Below are positions 28,038 through 36,634 of a stretch of 64,000 bases of DNA, in pieces. Under the pieces are notes generated by a model. It did not search any database and was not told the origin of the DNA. It was given only the letters and a program-made list of their open reading frames with translations. The stretch comes from HGM04593 sp045654885 (GTDB lineage: Bacteria > Bacteroidota > Bacteroidia > Bacteroidales > Bacteroidaceae), in assembly GCA_045654885.1 (NCBI GenBank), contig JAZOOF010000031.1, positions 21,039 to 85,038 of the forward strand, given 5' to 3'. A program made the translations under genes and the position numbers. Numbering within the stretch: position 1 is the first letter of the stretch; each line of letters opens with the position of its first letter.

Positions 28038-28661
28038 ATGAAAGTACTGCTTATAAACGGAAGCCCTCGCAAGGAGGGAAATACTGCCACAGCACTGGCC
28101 GAGGTGGCTAAACAATTGGAGAAAGAGGGTATTGAAAGCGAAATCGTATGGATTGGAAACAAACCTATACGTGGTTGCGCGGCCTGTGGCCAGTGTGCGG
28201 CCAAAGGCTTGCGACGTTGTGTGTTTGACGATGATGTATGCAATGGCATATCGGGGAAGTTTGCCGATGCAAACGCTCTCATTGTGGGTTCGCCTGTCTA
28301 TTACGGTCAGCCCAACGGTGCGTTGCTCTCTGTAATACAGCGCGCGTTCTATTCAAACGGTGCAAATATCGCAGGTAAACCGGCTGCGGCCATTGCCGTG
28401 TGCCGCCGTGGAGGTGCCACTGCAGCATTCGAAAGCCTGAACATGCCTTTTCAAATGATGAACATGCCGGTGGTGACATCGCAATACTGGAACATCGTTT
28501 ACGGCAGGACACCCGGCGAAGCCGCCTTGGACAGGGTGGGCATGCAAACCATGCAGACGCTTGCCCGTAACATGGCATGGCTGTTGAAGTCGACAAACGG
28601 TGAGAAGGCGCCCGGTCGCCCCAAGGATGAACCTTGGGATATGATGCACTTTATCCGATAA
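28038..28661 (+). CDS. Flavodoxin-fold NADPH-dependent FMN reductase
   Basis: The 207-residue protein starts with the flavodoxin-like motif LLINGSPRKEGNTATAL that binds FMN phosphate, followed by CAACGQC, a Cys-rich loop seen in the iron-sulfur flavoprotein/FMN reductase family, and GSPVYYGQPNG, the second FMN loop. It is likely an oxidoreductase using NAD(P)H and FMN. It follows the flavin reductase-like gene by 11 bp and converges with arsC on the other strand. Confidence 0.88.
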   Translation: MKVLLINGSPRKEGNTATALAEVAKQLEKEGIESEIVWIGNKPIRGCAACGQCAAKGLRRCVFDDDVCNGISGKFADANALIVGSPVYYGQPNGALLSVIQRAFYSNGANIAGKPAAAIAVCRRGGATAAFESLNMPFQMMNMPVVTSQYWNIVYGRTPGEAALDRVGMQTMQTLARNMAWLLKSTNGEKAPGRPKDEPWDMMHFIR

Positions 28662-28703
28662 AAGTATTGAAATAATGTCGCAGTTTCCCCAAAATGTATC
28701 TTG

Positions 28704-29117
28704 TCATTTTATACTGTTGGCGAATTCCTTAAACTTCATCTGGATTTCGTCCCTCACTCTGCGAAACTCTTTCATCACATATTCATCCGTCCCTATGGCA
28801 TCCGAGGGGTCATCAAAACCGATGTGCAGGCGGTGTTTGACTTTACCCGTAAACACTGGACAACTCTCGTTTGCTCCGCCACAGACAGTTATCACATAAT
28901 CCCACTCGTCGTTGAGATATATTTCTACACTCTTGGGCCTGTGCCCGGATAGGTCAATACCCACTTCTTTCATCACTTCGATAGCTTTGGGATTCACCCT
29001 CTCGGCCGGTATGGTTCCGGCAGAATGCACTTCCAGGTTGCGACTGAATGACTGAAGGAATCCGTGTGCCATCTGGCTGCGGCAACTGTTACCTGTACAC
29101 AAAATCAATACTCTCAT
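28704..29117 (-). CDS. arsC: Arsenate reductase/low-molecular-weight phosphatase family protein (copy 1)
   Basis: The 137-residue protein has the P-loop CTGNSCRSQ at residues 7-15 and the downstream HIGFDDPSDA segment with the general-acid Asp, as in thioredoxin-coupled ArsC and low-molecular-weight protein tyrosine phosphatases. It reduces arsenate to arsenite for export. It is closely similar to the second copy at 45.8-46.3 kb. Here it is the last gene of a five-gene minus-strand operon, 22 bp after the DUF5714 gene, with no arsR or efflux gene nearby. Confidence 0.85.
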   Translation of the reverse strand: MRVLILCTGNSCRSQMAHGFLQSFSRNLEVHSAGTIPAERVNPKAIEVMKEVGIDLSGHRPKSVEIYLNDEWDYVITVCGGANESCPVFTGKVKHRLHIGFDDPSDAIGTDEYVMKEFRRVRDEIQMKFKEFANSIK

Positions 29118-29139
29118 ATATGCAATAAAATATTACTCT

Positions 29140-29832
29140 TTACCGGTGTTTGGGAAAGAAAGGACAACGCAAACGGATGCATTGGTTGTTCTTGCCGAAA
29201 TGTCTGCACACGACGGTGGATTTCTCCATGGAGACACCGAAATTCGCTTCCACGAAATCAATGGCTGCCAGGATGGACAGGTACGAGTCGCGCTTGCAGC
29301 ATCGTGGACCACCCACCTCGGCAATCTTGCATAACGATGCAGCCGACATCTTATGCGACAATGCAAAAGGTTCTATTGTCAATGGTGTGGAGTGCGAGAT
29401 AACGGAAACGAACATGCCGGAACTCAATCCTGCACCACAGGCTCCCCAAAAACCGCAAGCTCCACCTGGAACCTGCTTGCCTCGTTTCATCATTTCCACC
29501 AATGCATCGGGGAGCACGATATCCCCTCCGGCATTATGGTAGGCTGTCAGCAAAGCCGTTCCCACCATCACATGATGCTCGGGGCCGTGCATATGGCAGA
29601 AGGGCATCGCCATCATCTTCTCCAGAATCTCTATGGGGTTCTTGGAGGTTTCTTCAAGGCACAGTTTGTAAATGGCATCTATGCCCTTTGTGTGGCACTC
29701 GTTGCAGACATAATGTCCTTGTTCGCAACAGGTTTTGCTCTCTTCTTTCTTGTGGCAAATGGCACACTCCATGAGGATTTCCTTTTCCAGGTACTTCAAT
29801 GGAGCACTACATATAAGACATTCTTCTTTCAT
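29140..29832 (-). CDS. DUF5714-like cysteine-rich protein
   Basis: The 230-residue protein matches what I recall of DUF5714 proteins. The N-terminus has paired cysteines (CLIC, CAIC, CC, CNEC) that could form zinc ribbons; further cysteines occur in GGACGFWGACGAG and the C-terminal CRHFGKNNQCIRLRCPF. Function is unknown. Members are often found near arsenic or methyltransferase genes, which fits its place beside arsC. The Cys-rich centre would be able to bind thiophilic metals or metalloids; that is inference. Confidence 0.75.
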   Translation of the reverse strand: MKEECLICSAPLKYLEKEILMECAICHKKEESKTCCEQGHYVCNECHTKGIDAIYKLCLEETSKNPIEILEKMMAMPFCHMHGPEHHVMVGTALLTAYHNAGGDIVLPDALVEMMKRGKQVPGGACGFWGACGAGLSSGMFVSVISHSTPLTIEPFALSHKMSAASLCKIAEVGGPRCCKRDSYLSILAAIDFVEANFGVSMEKSTVVCRHFGKNNQCIRLRCPFFPKHR

Positions 29833-29862
29833 TCTCCTGTAATTATAAGTTCAATTTTGCAA

Positions 29863-30894
29863 TCAGATGATAGCTATCTTTATCACCCCGTCCATCTTGT
29901 TCTCAAAGATGCGGTAAGCCTCCTCTATCTCACTCAATGGAAAACGATGCGTGATGAGTGGGGTGGTGTCAATCCGTCCGGCTTCGATGAGGCCGAGTAC
30001 CTCTTCACAGTCACAGCCATCGACACCGCCGGTCTTGAAGGTGAGGTTCTTGCCATACATCTGGGGCAAAGGTAGAATCTGTGGTTTATCGTAAAGGGCT
30101 ACCACGGTTACAATGGCGTTTGGTCGGGCGCACTCCCACGCGAGGCGGAAGGTGTCATCGGCTCCGGCAACTTCGAGCACGCGGTCGGCTCCGCCATGGT
30201 CGCTGTTCTGCAGCACGAACTCCTTGCACTCCTCGGGGGTGGTGAGCAGTACATCGGGGTAATGCTCTTGTACAAAGCGACGTCTCTCTTCCGATTTCTC
30301 GCAAACGATGATGCGTTTGGGTTGTTTCAGCATAACGCAAAGCAGGGTGCAGATGCCTGTTGGGCCTGCACCAATGATGAGCACGGTGTCATCCTCGCTA
30401 ATTTCCGAAATTCGCGCCGCCCAAAAACCTGTGGCCAAGACATCGCCCACAAGCAAGGCCTGTTCATCGGTTACGCAGTCGGGGATGCGGTTCAATCCTT
30501 GATTGGCCAATGGTACACGCACGTGCTGCGTCTGTCCGCCATCGATGCGGCATCCAAGTGCCCATCCGCCATTTGGGTCGGTACAGTTGTTTACATAGCC
30601 GTTACGGCAGAAGAAACACTCCCCGCAGAAGGTCTCCACGTTGACGGTCACCCGGTCGCCTGGCTTTACGTTGGTGACATCTGCTCCCACTTCCTCAACC
30701 ACGCCTACCATTTCGTGGCCAACGGTAATGCCCGGAACGGCGCGAGGAACGCTTCCGTGCTTTATATGCAAATCACTTGAACAGATGCTGCTCATTGTCA
30801 CGCGGACAATGGCATCGGTTGGTTCAATTAGTGCAGGCCTTGCTTTCTCCACCAAAGCGAACTTTCCTTTTTCTATGTATGTGTATGCTAACAT
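29863..30894 (-). CDS. Zinc-dependent alcohol dehydrogenase
   Basis: The 343-residue MDR-family dehydrogenase has the catalytic zinc ligand region ICSSDLHIKHG, the GHEMVGVVEEVG motif, the structural zinc loop GECFFCRNGYVNNC and the Rossmann motif IIGAGPTGICTL for NAD(P). Length and layout are typical of threonine dehydrogenase/sorbitol dehydrogenase-like enzymes; the substrate cannot be told. It lies between a nuclease gene (7 bp gap) and the DUF5714 gene (30 bp gap) in one operon, an unusual neighbourhood for this enzyme. Confidence 0.88.
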   Translation of the reverse strand: MLAYTYIEKGKFALVEKARPALIEPTDAIVRVTMSSICSSDLHIKHGSVPRAVPGITVGHEMVGVVEEVGADVTNVKPGDRVTVNVETFCGECFFCRNGYVNNCTDPNGGWALGCRIDGGQTQHVRVPLANQGLNRIPDCVTDEQALLVGDVLATGFWAARISEISEDDTVLIIGAGPTGICTLLCVMLKQPKRIIVCEKSEERRRFVQEHYPDVLLTTPEECKEFVLQNSDHGGADRVLEVAGADDTFRLAWECARPNAIVTVVALYDKPQILPLPQMYGKNLTFKTGGVDGCDCEEVLGLIEAGRIDTTPLITHRFPLSEIEEAYRIFENKMDGVIKIAII

Positions 30895-30901
30895 AATGGT
30901 A

Positions 30902-31882
30902 TTATTCGTTTTTCTTCAGTTTGTCAAAGTTGAGGTATCTGTCATAGAAGCGTTCGAATACTTCGCGATATTCATCAGGGCAATTGATGATTATTGCGTT
31001 TACAAAATCCTCCAAATATACTTGTTTTATCTTGTTCTTGTACTCATTACGCAGTACATTAGTCAAAGACTCTAACTCTTTTTTAGTTGTAGGATGTTTT
31101 TGTGGAGCAAGGATAATAGAATATGACAATAAACCTTCTTTATGTCCATACATCTCACTCAAAAGGAAATTACGATAGATTTGTGTAAGCGGGGTGTCAC
31201 CTTTTACTATGCTTTGCTCTTCATCAGCGTTAAAGCATTTGAGTTCCTTTACCGCCTCAATGCTTTTTACGCGGGGAATCTTCTTACCATTTTTATCCCT
31301 GTCATAGGCTATATTAGTGCCAAGATTCTCGGAGTATTTTGTTTCTATGGCAATGAATCCGTTTTTGCCATGTTCGTCTTCAAATCTTATGATTGCATCC
31401 ATTGCGCTCTTGTCTCCGGTCAATTCCTTATATTCCTTAGGAATGAATTCCAATTCTACTTCCGTTACTTTGTGTATGGGATAGTTGGGGAGAGCGGCTT
31501 TTATTACTTTAGTTGCAATTTTGGAAGATTCTTTAAGCATCTGTTGTAATGGGCAGAACAAATTGAATGCCATAGGTTGGCTCGAAAGGAGATTATTGAA
31601 GAGCCTGTCCGATTCGATGGTTTCGTATGGCTTCTTGTTCTCGGGATTTACACGTTTCTTTGCATAGTCGAATGCATACCCGGTAAGGAAGTTCTTCCAA
31701 CACCCCTCCTTGGGAATCTCCCCGTTGCTGATGTAGTTGCCGTAATAATGCACATTACCATATCTGTCTGTATATGGACGTATTTCTTCATCAATCTCTA
31801 CACGATAAATTGATTGCAATTTACGACAATCTGCTACAAAACGCGAATCTCCGTTATATTCCTCTCCGTACTCCTTCTCCAT
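30902..31882 (-). CDS. PGN_0703-like PD-(D/E)XK nuclease
   Basis: The 326-residue protein carries a PD-(D/E)XK core: MDAIIRF (Asp162), then AIETKYSE (Glu180, Lys182), with a preceding NLLSSQPMAFNLFCPL helix typical of the PGN_0703 group of putative restriction endonucleases. No methyltransferase is next to it. It starts 31 bp after the nucleotidyltransferase gene and ends 7 bp before the dehydrogenase gene, so it is probably co-transcribed. A nuclease role in defence or repair is inferred from the motif alone. Confidence 0.75.
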   Translation of the reverse strand: MEKEYGEEYNGDSRFVADCRKLQSIYRVEIDEEIRPYTDRYGNVHYYGNYISNGEIPKEGCWKNFLTGYAFDYAKKRVNPENKKPYETIESDRLFNNLLSSQPMAFNLFCPLQQMLKESSKIATKVIKAALPNYPIHKVTEVELEFIPKEYKELTGDKSAMDAIIRFEDEHGKNGFIAIETKYSENLGTNIAYDRDKNGKKIPRVKSIEAVKELKCFNADEEQSIVKGDTPLTQIYRNFLLSEMYGHKEGLLSYSIILAPQKHPTTKKELESLTNVLRNEYKNKIKQVYLEDFVNAIIINCPDEYREVFERFYDRYLNFDKLKKNE

Positions 31883-31913
31883 CTTTATTAAATTTTATTA
31901 GCAAGTTCAAAAT

Positions 31914-32573
31914 TTATCGCGTTCTATTAATCCGTTTTTTTGACCATTCGAACAATATACGGGATGCCGCGTTAAAGTCAACTGTCTCGCCGTTTTTGTA
32001 CTTCAAGAAAGTCTCTGTAATTACACGCTCCTCAGTCGATGCCACTTGGAGCAACCGGCTTTGATGCTTGATGTAGTTCCCTGTCTGCTTGAAAACGATA
32101 GCCTGCACCACAAAAGAGGCGGCTTTGTACAAACCTTTCAGAATCTCCTCGCTCTTTTCGTGCAACATATTGTGCACGCACCCGTGGTAGATGTTGCCTG
32201 CGCCCATCCTGATGGCTCTGTCAATGGCAGCATTGTCAATCAACGGAAGCAAATCGTCCAGACTACCCTTTATGGCGGTGGTGTCGTGATAGAACTGGAA
32301 AAGGTCGGATGGCTCCCAGTTTAGGATTTCATCCTTGCCCGACACAAAGCCACAAATCAGTTCTCTATGAGGCAAAGTATCCAACATATCGTTATAAGCC
32401 TGGATGTCCTCTGCGCTCAATTCGTCCAGAATCACTACAATATCGATGTCGCTGCTCTCTGTTGCCTCGCCACGGCCATAACTGCCTTGCAGGCCAACGA
32501 ACCAAACGCGACAGGTAAACACTTCATCCAGTTTATGGAGAAAGTCATTCATCCAAACATTTATATCTATCAT
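31914..32573 (-). CDS. Nucleotidyltransferase-fold protein
   Basis: The 219-residue protein has the Pol-beta-type nucleotidyltransferase motif GSYGRGEATESSDIDIVV near residues 30-47 (GS followed by the paired Asp of SDID), then an all-helical C-terminal half with a HEPN-like look (helical, KGLYKAASFVVQ). This is the layout of stand-alone minimal nucleotidyltransferases and of aminoglycoside adenylyltransferase-like proteins. It is the first gene of the five-gene minus-strand operon; a TATCTTTG -7 box is visible about 85 bp upstream without a clear -33 box. Confidence 0.75.
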   Translation of the reverse strand: MIDINVWMNDFLHKLDEVFTCRVWFVGLQGSYGRGEATESSDIDIVVILDELSAEDIQAYNDMLDTLPHRELICGFVSGKDEILNWEPSDLFQFYHDTTAIKGSLDDLLPLIDNAAIDRAIRMGAGNIYHGCVHNMLHEKSEEILKGLYKAASFVVQAIVFKQTGNYIKHQSRLLQVASTEERVITETFLKYKNGETVDFNAASRILFEWSKKRINRTR

Positions 32574-32641
32574 ACTCTTCTTTTTATATCATCAACATAA
32601 TTCGCCCTTCGGCCTCTTCTGTTTTCATCTCTTTTTATATA

Positions 32642-32827
32642 TTACAAAGATACTTCATTGCCTGATATTATTGCTGCTCCACATGGAGAAAAATAAATTT
32701 CGCTTGCAGATTTGCCTGTGCATGAAGTAGAGAACAGCTTTGCCAAATTTTGATTCATATATTGAATTGTATGGCTTGTAACTGCTGTGCTTGGTGAGCG
32801 TAAATTACTCTCCTCTACAAGTGACAT
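32642..32827 (-). CDS. Doubtful small ORF, Ser/Thr/Cys-rich
   Basis: A 61-codon frame with no strong overlapping gene. The product is rich in Ser, Thr and Gly with two Cys in the C-terminal third (STSCTGK and SPCGAA). I do not recognise it. It could be a real small protein, a remnant of a larger gene, or noise; no promoter or good ribosome binding site supports it. Confidence 0.2.
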   Translation of the reverse strand: MSLVEESNLRSPSTAVTSHTIQYMNQNLAKLFSTSCTGKSASEIYFSPCGAAIISGNEVSL

Positions 32828-33412
32828 TTTACCCCAAAATTGTGGCGAATTGCATGCATGTAGGTTTTAAAAAATGATAATTCGCATGCTTTTGAAATTA
32901 TAGATAAATACATTGAATATTAATTATATAAATAATATATTTTGCTGAGAAATACGCTTTTGCTATTGTATTAGGCGTGAAAAATGCCGGCAATTTGGCG
33001 ATAGGGTGATTATTTCATTCTTTCATTTCTTTCTCCGGCTCTTGGTGAACAGATTGTATTACTACAAGAACAAAAAGGTCTTACCCGGATTTCTTTGTTT
33101 TCCCGGCAAAATAATCAAAAATAGCAATATTTGATGTTTTGGTTTAACAAATAATAAGTATAGTATGGATATATAATGAATTAACAATATATTGTTGATG
33201 TGATGCTTTTATGGAAGGCTTTATGTAGGATGAAAGAGGGAAGATGTGCATTACCTTGCCGGCATTGCCCAGCAACTAAGGCTTCGTGGCCGGGGAAAAG
33301 AGTCGGGAGTGTAATGAACGGCTGCTGATGGGATTGTTTTTGCAATATTACTATTTGCGGCGCTCTGTGTTGTCTTTTTGCCGTGGCGGCAGCGAACTCG
33401 AACATGTTTGTT

Positions 33413-33444
33413 TTTGTTTTTTACCTTCTCTTACATTATCTTTG
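33413..33444 (+). promoter_or_regulatory. Promoter of queA
   Basis: TTTG at 33413-33416 and TATCTTTG at 33437-33444 are separated by 20 bp, an exact match to the Bacteroidota primary sigma consensus. The ATG follows 17 bp after the -7 box. Confidence 0.75.
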
Positions 33445-33460
33445 CAACAAAGATAATATA

Positions 33461-34672
33461 ATGAAAAACATTCAGGAAATAGCTATTGCAGAGTATGATT
33501 ATCCGTTGCCCGATGAGAGGATTGCTAAATATCCGCTTGCGGAGCGCGATACATCGAAGCTCCTTTTATATAAAGGTGGCGAAATCCGCGAGGAGAAGTT
33601 TTCCAATTTGCCAAGCTTCATTCCACAAGGTGCGTTGATGGTGTTCAATAATACGCGCGTTATACAGGCACGTCTGCGTTTCCGTAAGGAGACTGGTGCG
33701 CAGATTGAGGTGTTCTGTCTTGAACCCGAACAGCCTGCCGATTATCAGTTGATGTTCCAGGAGACAAAGGAGTGCGTATGGCAATGCCTTGTGGGTAATT
33801 CGAGCCGTTGGAAGAGTGGTGTGCTTTCACAAGTGATTGAGATTGACGGCGTGCAGGTGACGCTGTCGGTGGAGCGTGTGAGCAGTGCGGCGGTGAACCT
33901 GGTACGTCTCTTCTGGGACGGCGGCTTTACATTCGCGCAGTTGCTTGAGGCTGCCGGTGAGTTGCCTATTCCACCATACCTGAACCGCAAGACCGAGGAG
34001 AGCGACATGAGTACCTACCAGACAGTATATTCAAAGGTGAAGGGCTCGGTTGCAGCTCCCACAGCGGGGTTGCACTTTACACCGGCTGTGCTTGGTGCAC
34101 TTGATGCGGCAGGCGTGCAGCGTGGCGAGGTGACCTTGCACGTTGGTGCGGGAACATTCAAGCCTGTAAAGAGCGAACTGATTGCCGACCACGAGATGCA
34201 CGAGGAGTATATTGAGGTGCAGCGTGGGTTGATTGAGAGAATAATTGCGGCCGGTGGCGCAGCTGTTGCTGTTGGTACAACATCGGTGCGTACGCTTGAG
34301 AGTCTCTATTTCCTTGGTGAGAAGGTAGGCGAGAATCCTTTAATTGAAGAGAGTGAACTGTGCGTGGGGCAGTGGGAACCATATAACCGCGAGCATACGA
34401 TGTCTACCGTTGAGGCTTTGACTGCTCTGTTGCAGTGGCTCGATGCAAAAGGGCTCGACAGGGTACATTCCCACACACGCATAATGATTGCGCCGGGGTA
34501 TACATTCCGCATTGTGAAGGCTATTGTAACGAATTTCCATCAGCCAAAGAGTACCTTGCTGTTGCTTGTGTCGGCTTTCATTGGCGGCGATTGGCGCAGA
34601 GTATATGACTTCGCTCTTGATAACGGTTTCCGTTTCCTGAGCTACGGTGACAGTTCGTTGCTTGTTCCGTGA
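33461..34672 (+). CDS. queA: S-adenosylmethionine:tRNA ribosyltransferase-isomerase
   Basis: The 403-residue enzyme makes epoxyqueuosine at the wobble base of tRNAs for Asn, Asp, His and Tyr using SAM as ribosyl donor. Typical segments are YDYPLPDERIAKYPL at the start, VFNNTRVIQARL, GSVAAPTAGLHFT, HVGAGTFKPV and TNFHQPKSTLLLLVSAF. The start at 33461 is fixed by the promoter just upstream and by homology beginning there. Full-length and intact. Confidence 0.93.
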   Translation: MKNIQEIAIAEYDYPLPDERIAKYPLAERDTSKLLLYKGGEIREEKFSNLPSFIPQGALMVFNNTRVIQARLRFRKETGAQIEVFCLEPEQPADYQLMFQETKECVWQCLVGNSSRWKSGVLSQVIEIDGVQVTLSVERVSSAAVNLVRLFWDGGFTFAQLLEAAGELPIPPYLNRKTEESDMSTYQTVYSKVKGSVAAPTAGLHFTPAVLGALDAAGVQRGEVTLHVGAGTFKPVKSELIADHEMHEEYIEVQRGLIERIIAAGGAAVAVGTTSVRTLESLYFLGEKVGENPLIEESELCVGQWEPYNREHTMSTVEALTALLQWLDAKGLDRVHSHTRIMIAPGYTFRIVKAIVTNFHQPKSTLLLLVSAFIGGDWRRVYDFALDNGFRFLSYGDSSLLVP

Positions 34673-34686
34673 ATCTGTTTTCAAAC

Positions 34687-34727
34687 CCCTCAGTCGGTAA
34701 ACCGACGGCTTCCCTAAAACAAGGGGG
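34687..34727. repeat. Palindromic intergenic element
   Basis: It contains a perfect GTCGGT-AA-ACCGAC hairpin at 34693-34706, preceded by CCCCT and followed by AAGGGGG. The layout CCTCAGTC-stem-GAC matches the element at 25589-25628, so both belong to one small repeat type. It may also act as the queA terminator. Confidence 0.55.
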
Positions 34728-34759
34728 CAATATGATTGACTGTCATTTAATATTTATTT

Positions 34760-35797
34760 ATGATAACAATAGTTGACAATATAGCATATCTGCTCGATGA
34801 GGAGAAGAGATGCGCTACTGTAACAAAGAATCCGGTACCATACTCGGGTGCTGTTGCCATTCCTGCTGTCATTGTGAATGGCGGTGTGGAGTATGTGGTT
34901 AATGATATCCTTGACGAGGCTTTTGCCGAGTGCACAGGGCTTACATCGGTGGTGCTTGGCGATAATGTGGAGAGCATTGGCATTGGTGCTTTCGAAGGGT
35001 GTGAGTCGCTTGCGGCGGTTGTTTTCCCGCAGGCGCTGCATCTTGTGGGCATGCGTGCATTCAAAGGGTGCGCGGCATTGAAAGAGTTGCTGTTCCCTGC
35101 CAATGTGATTGTGATTGGCCGTGAGGCTTTTGCAGGTTGCTGTTCGCTTGTGAATGTATATCTGCCCGATAATCTTATAAACATTGAACCTTCGCTGTTC
35201 GATGGCTGCAAGGCGCTTGAGAAGGTGTCTGTGGGCGCTATGGTTGAGAGCGTGGGCGAGTATGCTTTCTGTGGATGTTCGTCACTGAAGGATGTTGCGC
35301 TCCCCGAGGGAGTTGTGTCACTTGAGGGGTGGGCTTTCCGCGACTGCACTGCACTTGAGGCTGTGACATTGCCACAGTCGATTGCCTCTGTCAAAAAAGG
35401 TGCTTTCTGGGGCTGTTCGTCACTAAAGGAGTTTGTGTTGCCAAAGAGCGTGAATATGCTCGACCAGGGTGTGCTTGCCAACTGCGTTTCGCTTGAAAAA
35501 GTGACGTTGCACGATGGCGTTTTGAGCATTGGTTATGGTGCTTTCTACAATTGTAGTGCAATAGAGAGTATTACAGTGCCTGCGGCGGTTGTGAATGTGG
35601 GTGACCAGGCTTTTCGCAGTTGCAAGGCATTGAAGGAGCTGTGCGTGATGTGCGAGGCTGCCCCAATGTGCTCGGGCGACATTGCCGATGCCGATGTGTA
35701 TGCCAATGCTGTGTTGCGTGTTCCGCAGGGCAAGGTGGGTGAGTATGGTTTTGCACGTGTGTGGGAGAGGTTTGGAAATGTTGAGGAGATGGCGTAA
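34760..35797 (+). CDS. BspA-type leucine-rich repeat protein without signal peptide
   Basis: The 345-residue protein is nearly all LRR_5 (BspA/Treponema pallidum) repeats of about 23 residues, with the consensus of an AFxxCxxLxxVxLPxxVxxIGxxAF type repeated about ten times. The N-terminus lacks a signal peptide or lipobox, so it is predicted to be cytoplasmic or exported by another route. BspA-type repeats mediate protein binding. It lies between queA and a small lipoprotein gene. Confidence 0.85.
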   Translation: MITIVDNIAYLLDEEKRCATVTKNPVPYSGAVAIPAVIVNGGVEYVVNDILDEAFAECTGLTSVVLGDNVESIGIGAFEGCESLAAVVFPQALHLVGMRAFKGCAALKELLFPANVIVIGREAFAGCCSLVNVYLPDNLINIEPSLFDGCKALEKVSVGAMVESVGEYAFCGCSSLKDVALPEGVVSLEGWAFRDCTALEAVTLPQSIASVKKGAFWGCSSLKEFVLPKSVNMLDQGVLANCVSLEKVTLHDGVLSIGYGAFYNCSAIESITVPAAVVNVGDQAFRSCKALKELCVMCEAAPMCSGDIADADVYANAVLRVPQGKVGEYGFARVWERFGNVEEMA

Positions 35798-35843
35798 AAT
35801 ATTATTTTCTTAAACAATATTAAAAGTGGTGCGTTTATTCAGT

Positions 35844-36173
35844 ATGAGAATAACGCGCCGCTTTTTTATATTATTAGCCTCGATGGTTGCTGTTGTTGCC
35901 TGTGGCAGCAAGGCTCATCGTGTGGGTGCCGTGCGTGCCGATGAGGTGGTGTGGCCTCTCCCGGTTGAGAGTGAAAGGGAGAGGGTGTTGTCACATTTGC
36001 ACTATTCGTTGGATGCCGGCAGCATTGACCGCCGGCGCGGTACGGTTGAGCTGTCGTTCTATTTTGCAAAGGAGCAGGGGGACAGCATTTTGTGGGTGGA
36101 GTGTGTGGAGCGTGTTCCTTTGGCGCTCATTGACACAGCGCTTTGCCACAGGTGGTTTGATTATAGCGAGTGA
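35844..36173 (+). CDS. Small lipoprotein of unknown function
   Basis: A 109-residue protein with a signal peptide and lipobox (VVAC) placing the lipidated Cys near residue 20. The mature region is short with alternating hydrophobic strands and no recognised domain. The start at 35844 gives the standard basic N-terminus; an upstream ATG at 35826 would add six unusual residues. It ends just before the bidirectional terminator at 36178-36217. Confidence 0.6.
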   Translation: MRITRRFFILLASMVAVVACGSKAHRVGAVRADEVVWPLPVESERERVLSHLHYSLDAGSIDRRRGTVELSFYFAKEQGDSILWVECVERVPLALIDTALCHRWFDYSE

Positions 36174-36177
36174 TATA

Positions 36178-36217
36178 TAACAAAGCAGGTGACTAAAATA
36201 AGTCACCTGCTTTGTTA
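36178..36217. terminator. Bidirectional hairpin terminator
   Basis: Positions 36178-36194 and 36201-36217 form a perfect 17-bp stem with a 6-nt loop, between the convergent small lipoprotein gene and the S4-domain gene. The stop codon of the S4-domain gene lies within the right arm. Confidence 0.85.
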
Positions 36218-36634
36218 TAGTTCGTCAAAATCAAACTCCTCGGCATCGCTGTCGTACCAGTCGTCGACAAACTGGTCGAGGTCGCGGCGTTCTTTTTTGG
36301 TTGGGCGGCCTGTTCCGCGCATGCGTCCTACGAAACCGCTCATCCTGCTCATTTCGAGAATCTCGTACTGCTCCTGTGGAGTCACGTTTTCCATCAACTC
36401 CGGGACAAGTTTTGCACCCACGCGGTTCTCGGCACACTTGAGTACCTTGAAGGAGTATGTTATGGGGGCTTTCTTTACATTGACAATGTCGCCCACGCGA
36501 ACGTTGTTTGCCGGCTTTGCCGTGCGGTCACCGATACTTATGTGCCCTTTCTTGCAAGCCTCGGCTGCTATGCTGCGTGTCTTGTATATGCGCACAGCCC
36601 ATAGCCATTTGTCTATTCGTGCCTGGTCAGCCAT
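36215..36634 (-). CDS. S4-domain RNA-binding protein, Hsp15-like
   Basis: The 139-residue protein begins with an S4 RNA-binding domain (RIDKWLWAVRIYKTRSIAAEACKKGHI, then VRVGDIV). This matches Hsp15/YrfH-like proteins that rescue stalled 50S subunits with attached peptidyl-tRNA. The C-terminus is acidic and disordered. Its start overlaps the end of pth by 8 bp, and pairing with peptidyl-tRNA hydrolase supports a role in clearing stalled translation. Confidence 0.85.
   Translation of the reverse strand: MADQARIDKWLWAVRIYKTRSIAAEACKKGHISIGDRTAKPANNVRVGDIVNVKKAPITYSFKVLKCAENRVGAKLVPELMENVTPQEQYEILEMSRMSGFVGRMRGTGRPTKKERRDLDQFVDDWYDSDAEEFDFDEL

Larger units (their letters stand above)
32574..33460. 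other. Gene-poor AT-rich stretch before queA
   Basis: This 887-bp stretch holds the possible promoter of the nucleotidyltransferase operon, a doubtful 61-codon frame on the minus strand (listed separately) and the queA promoter. I see no RNA gene or mobile element. Confidence 0.55.

Noticed and set aside
29353..30075. 240-codon open frame on the plus strand
   Set aside because: Overlaps the DUF5714 and dehydrogenase genes, both clearly coding on the other strand.
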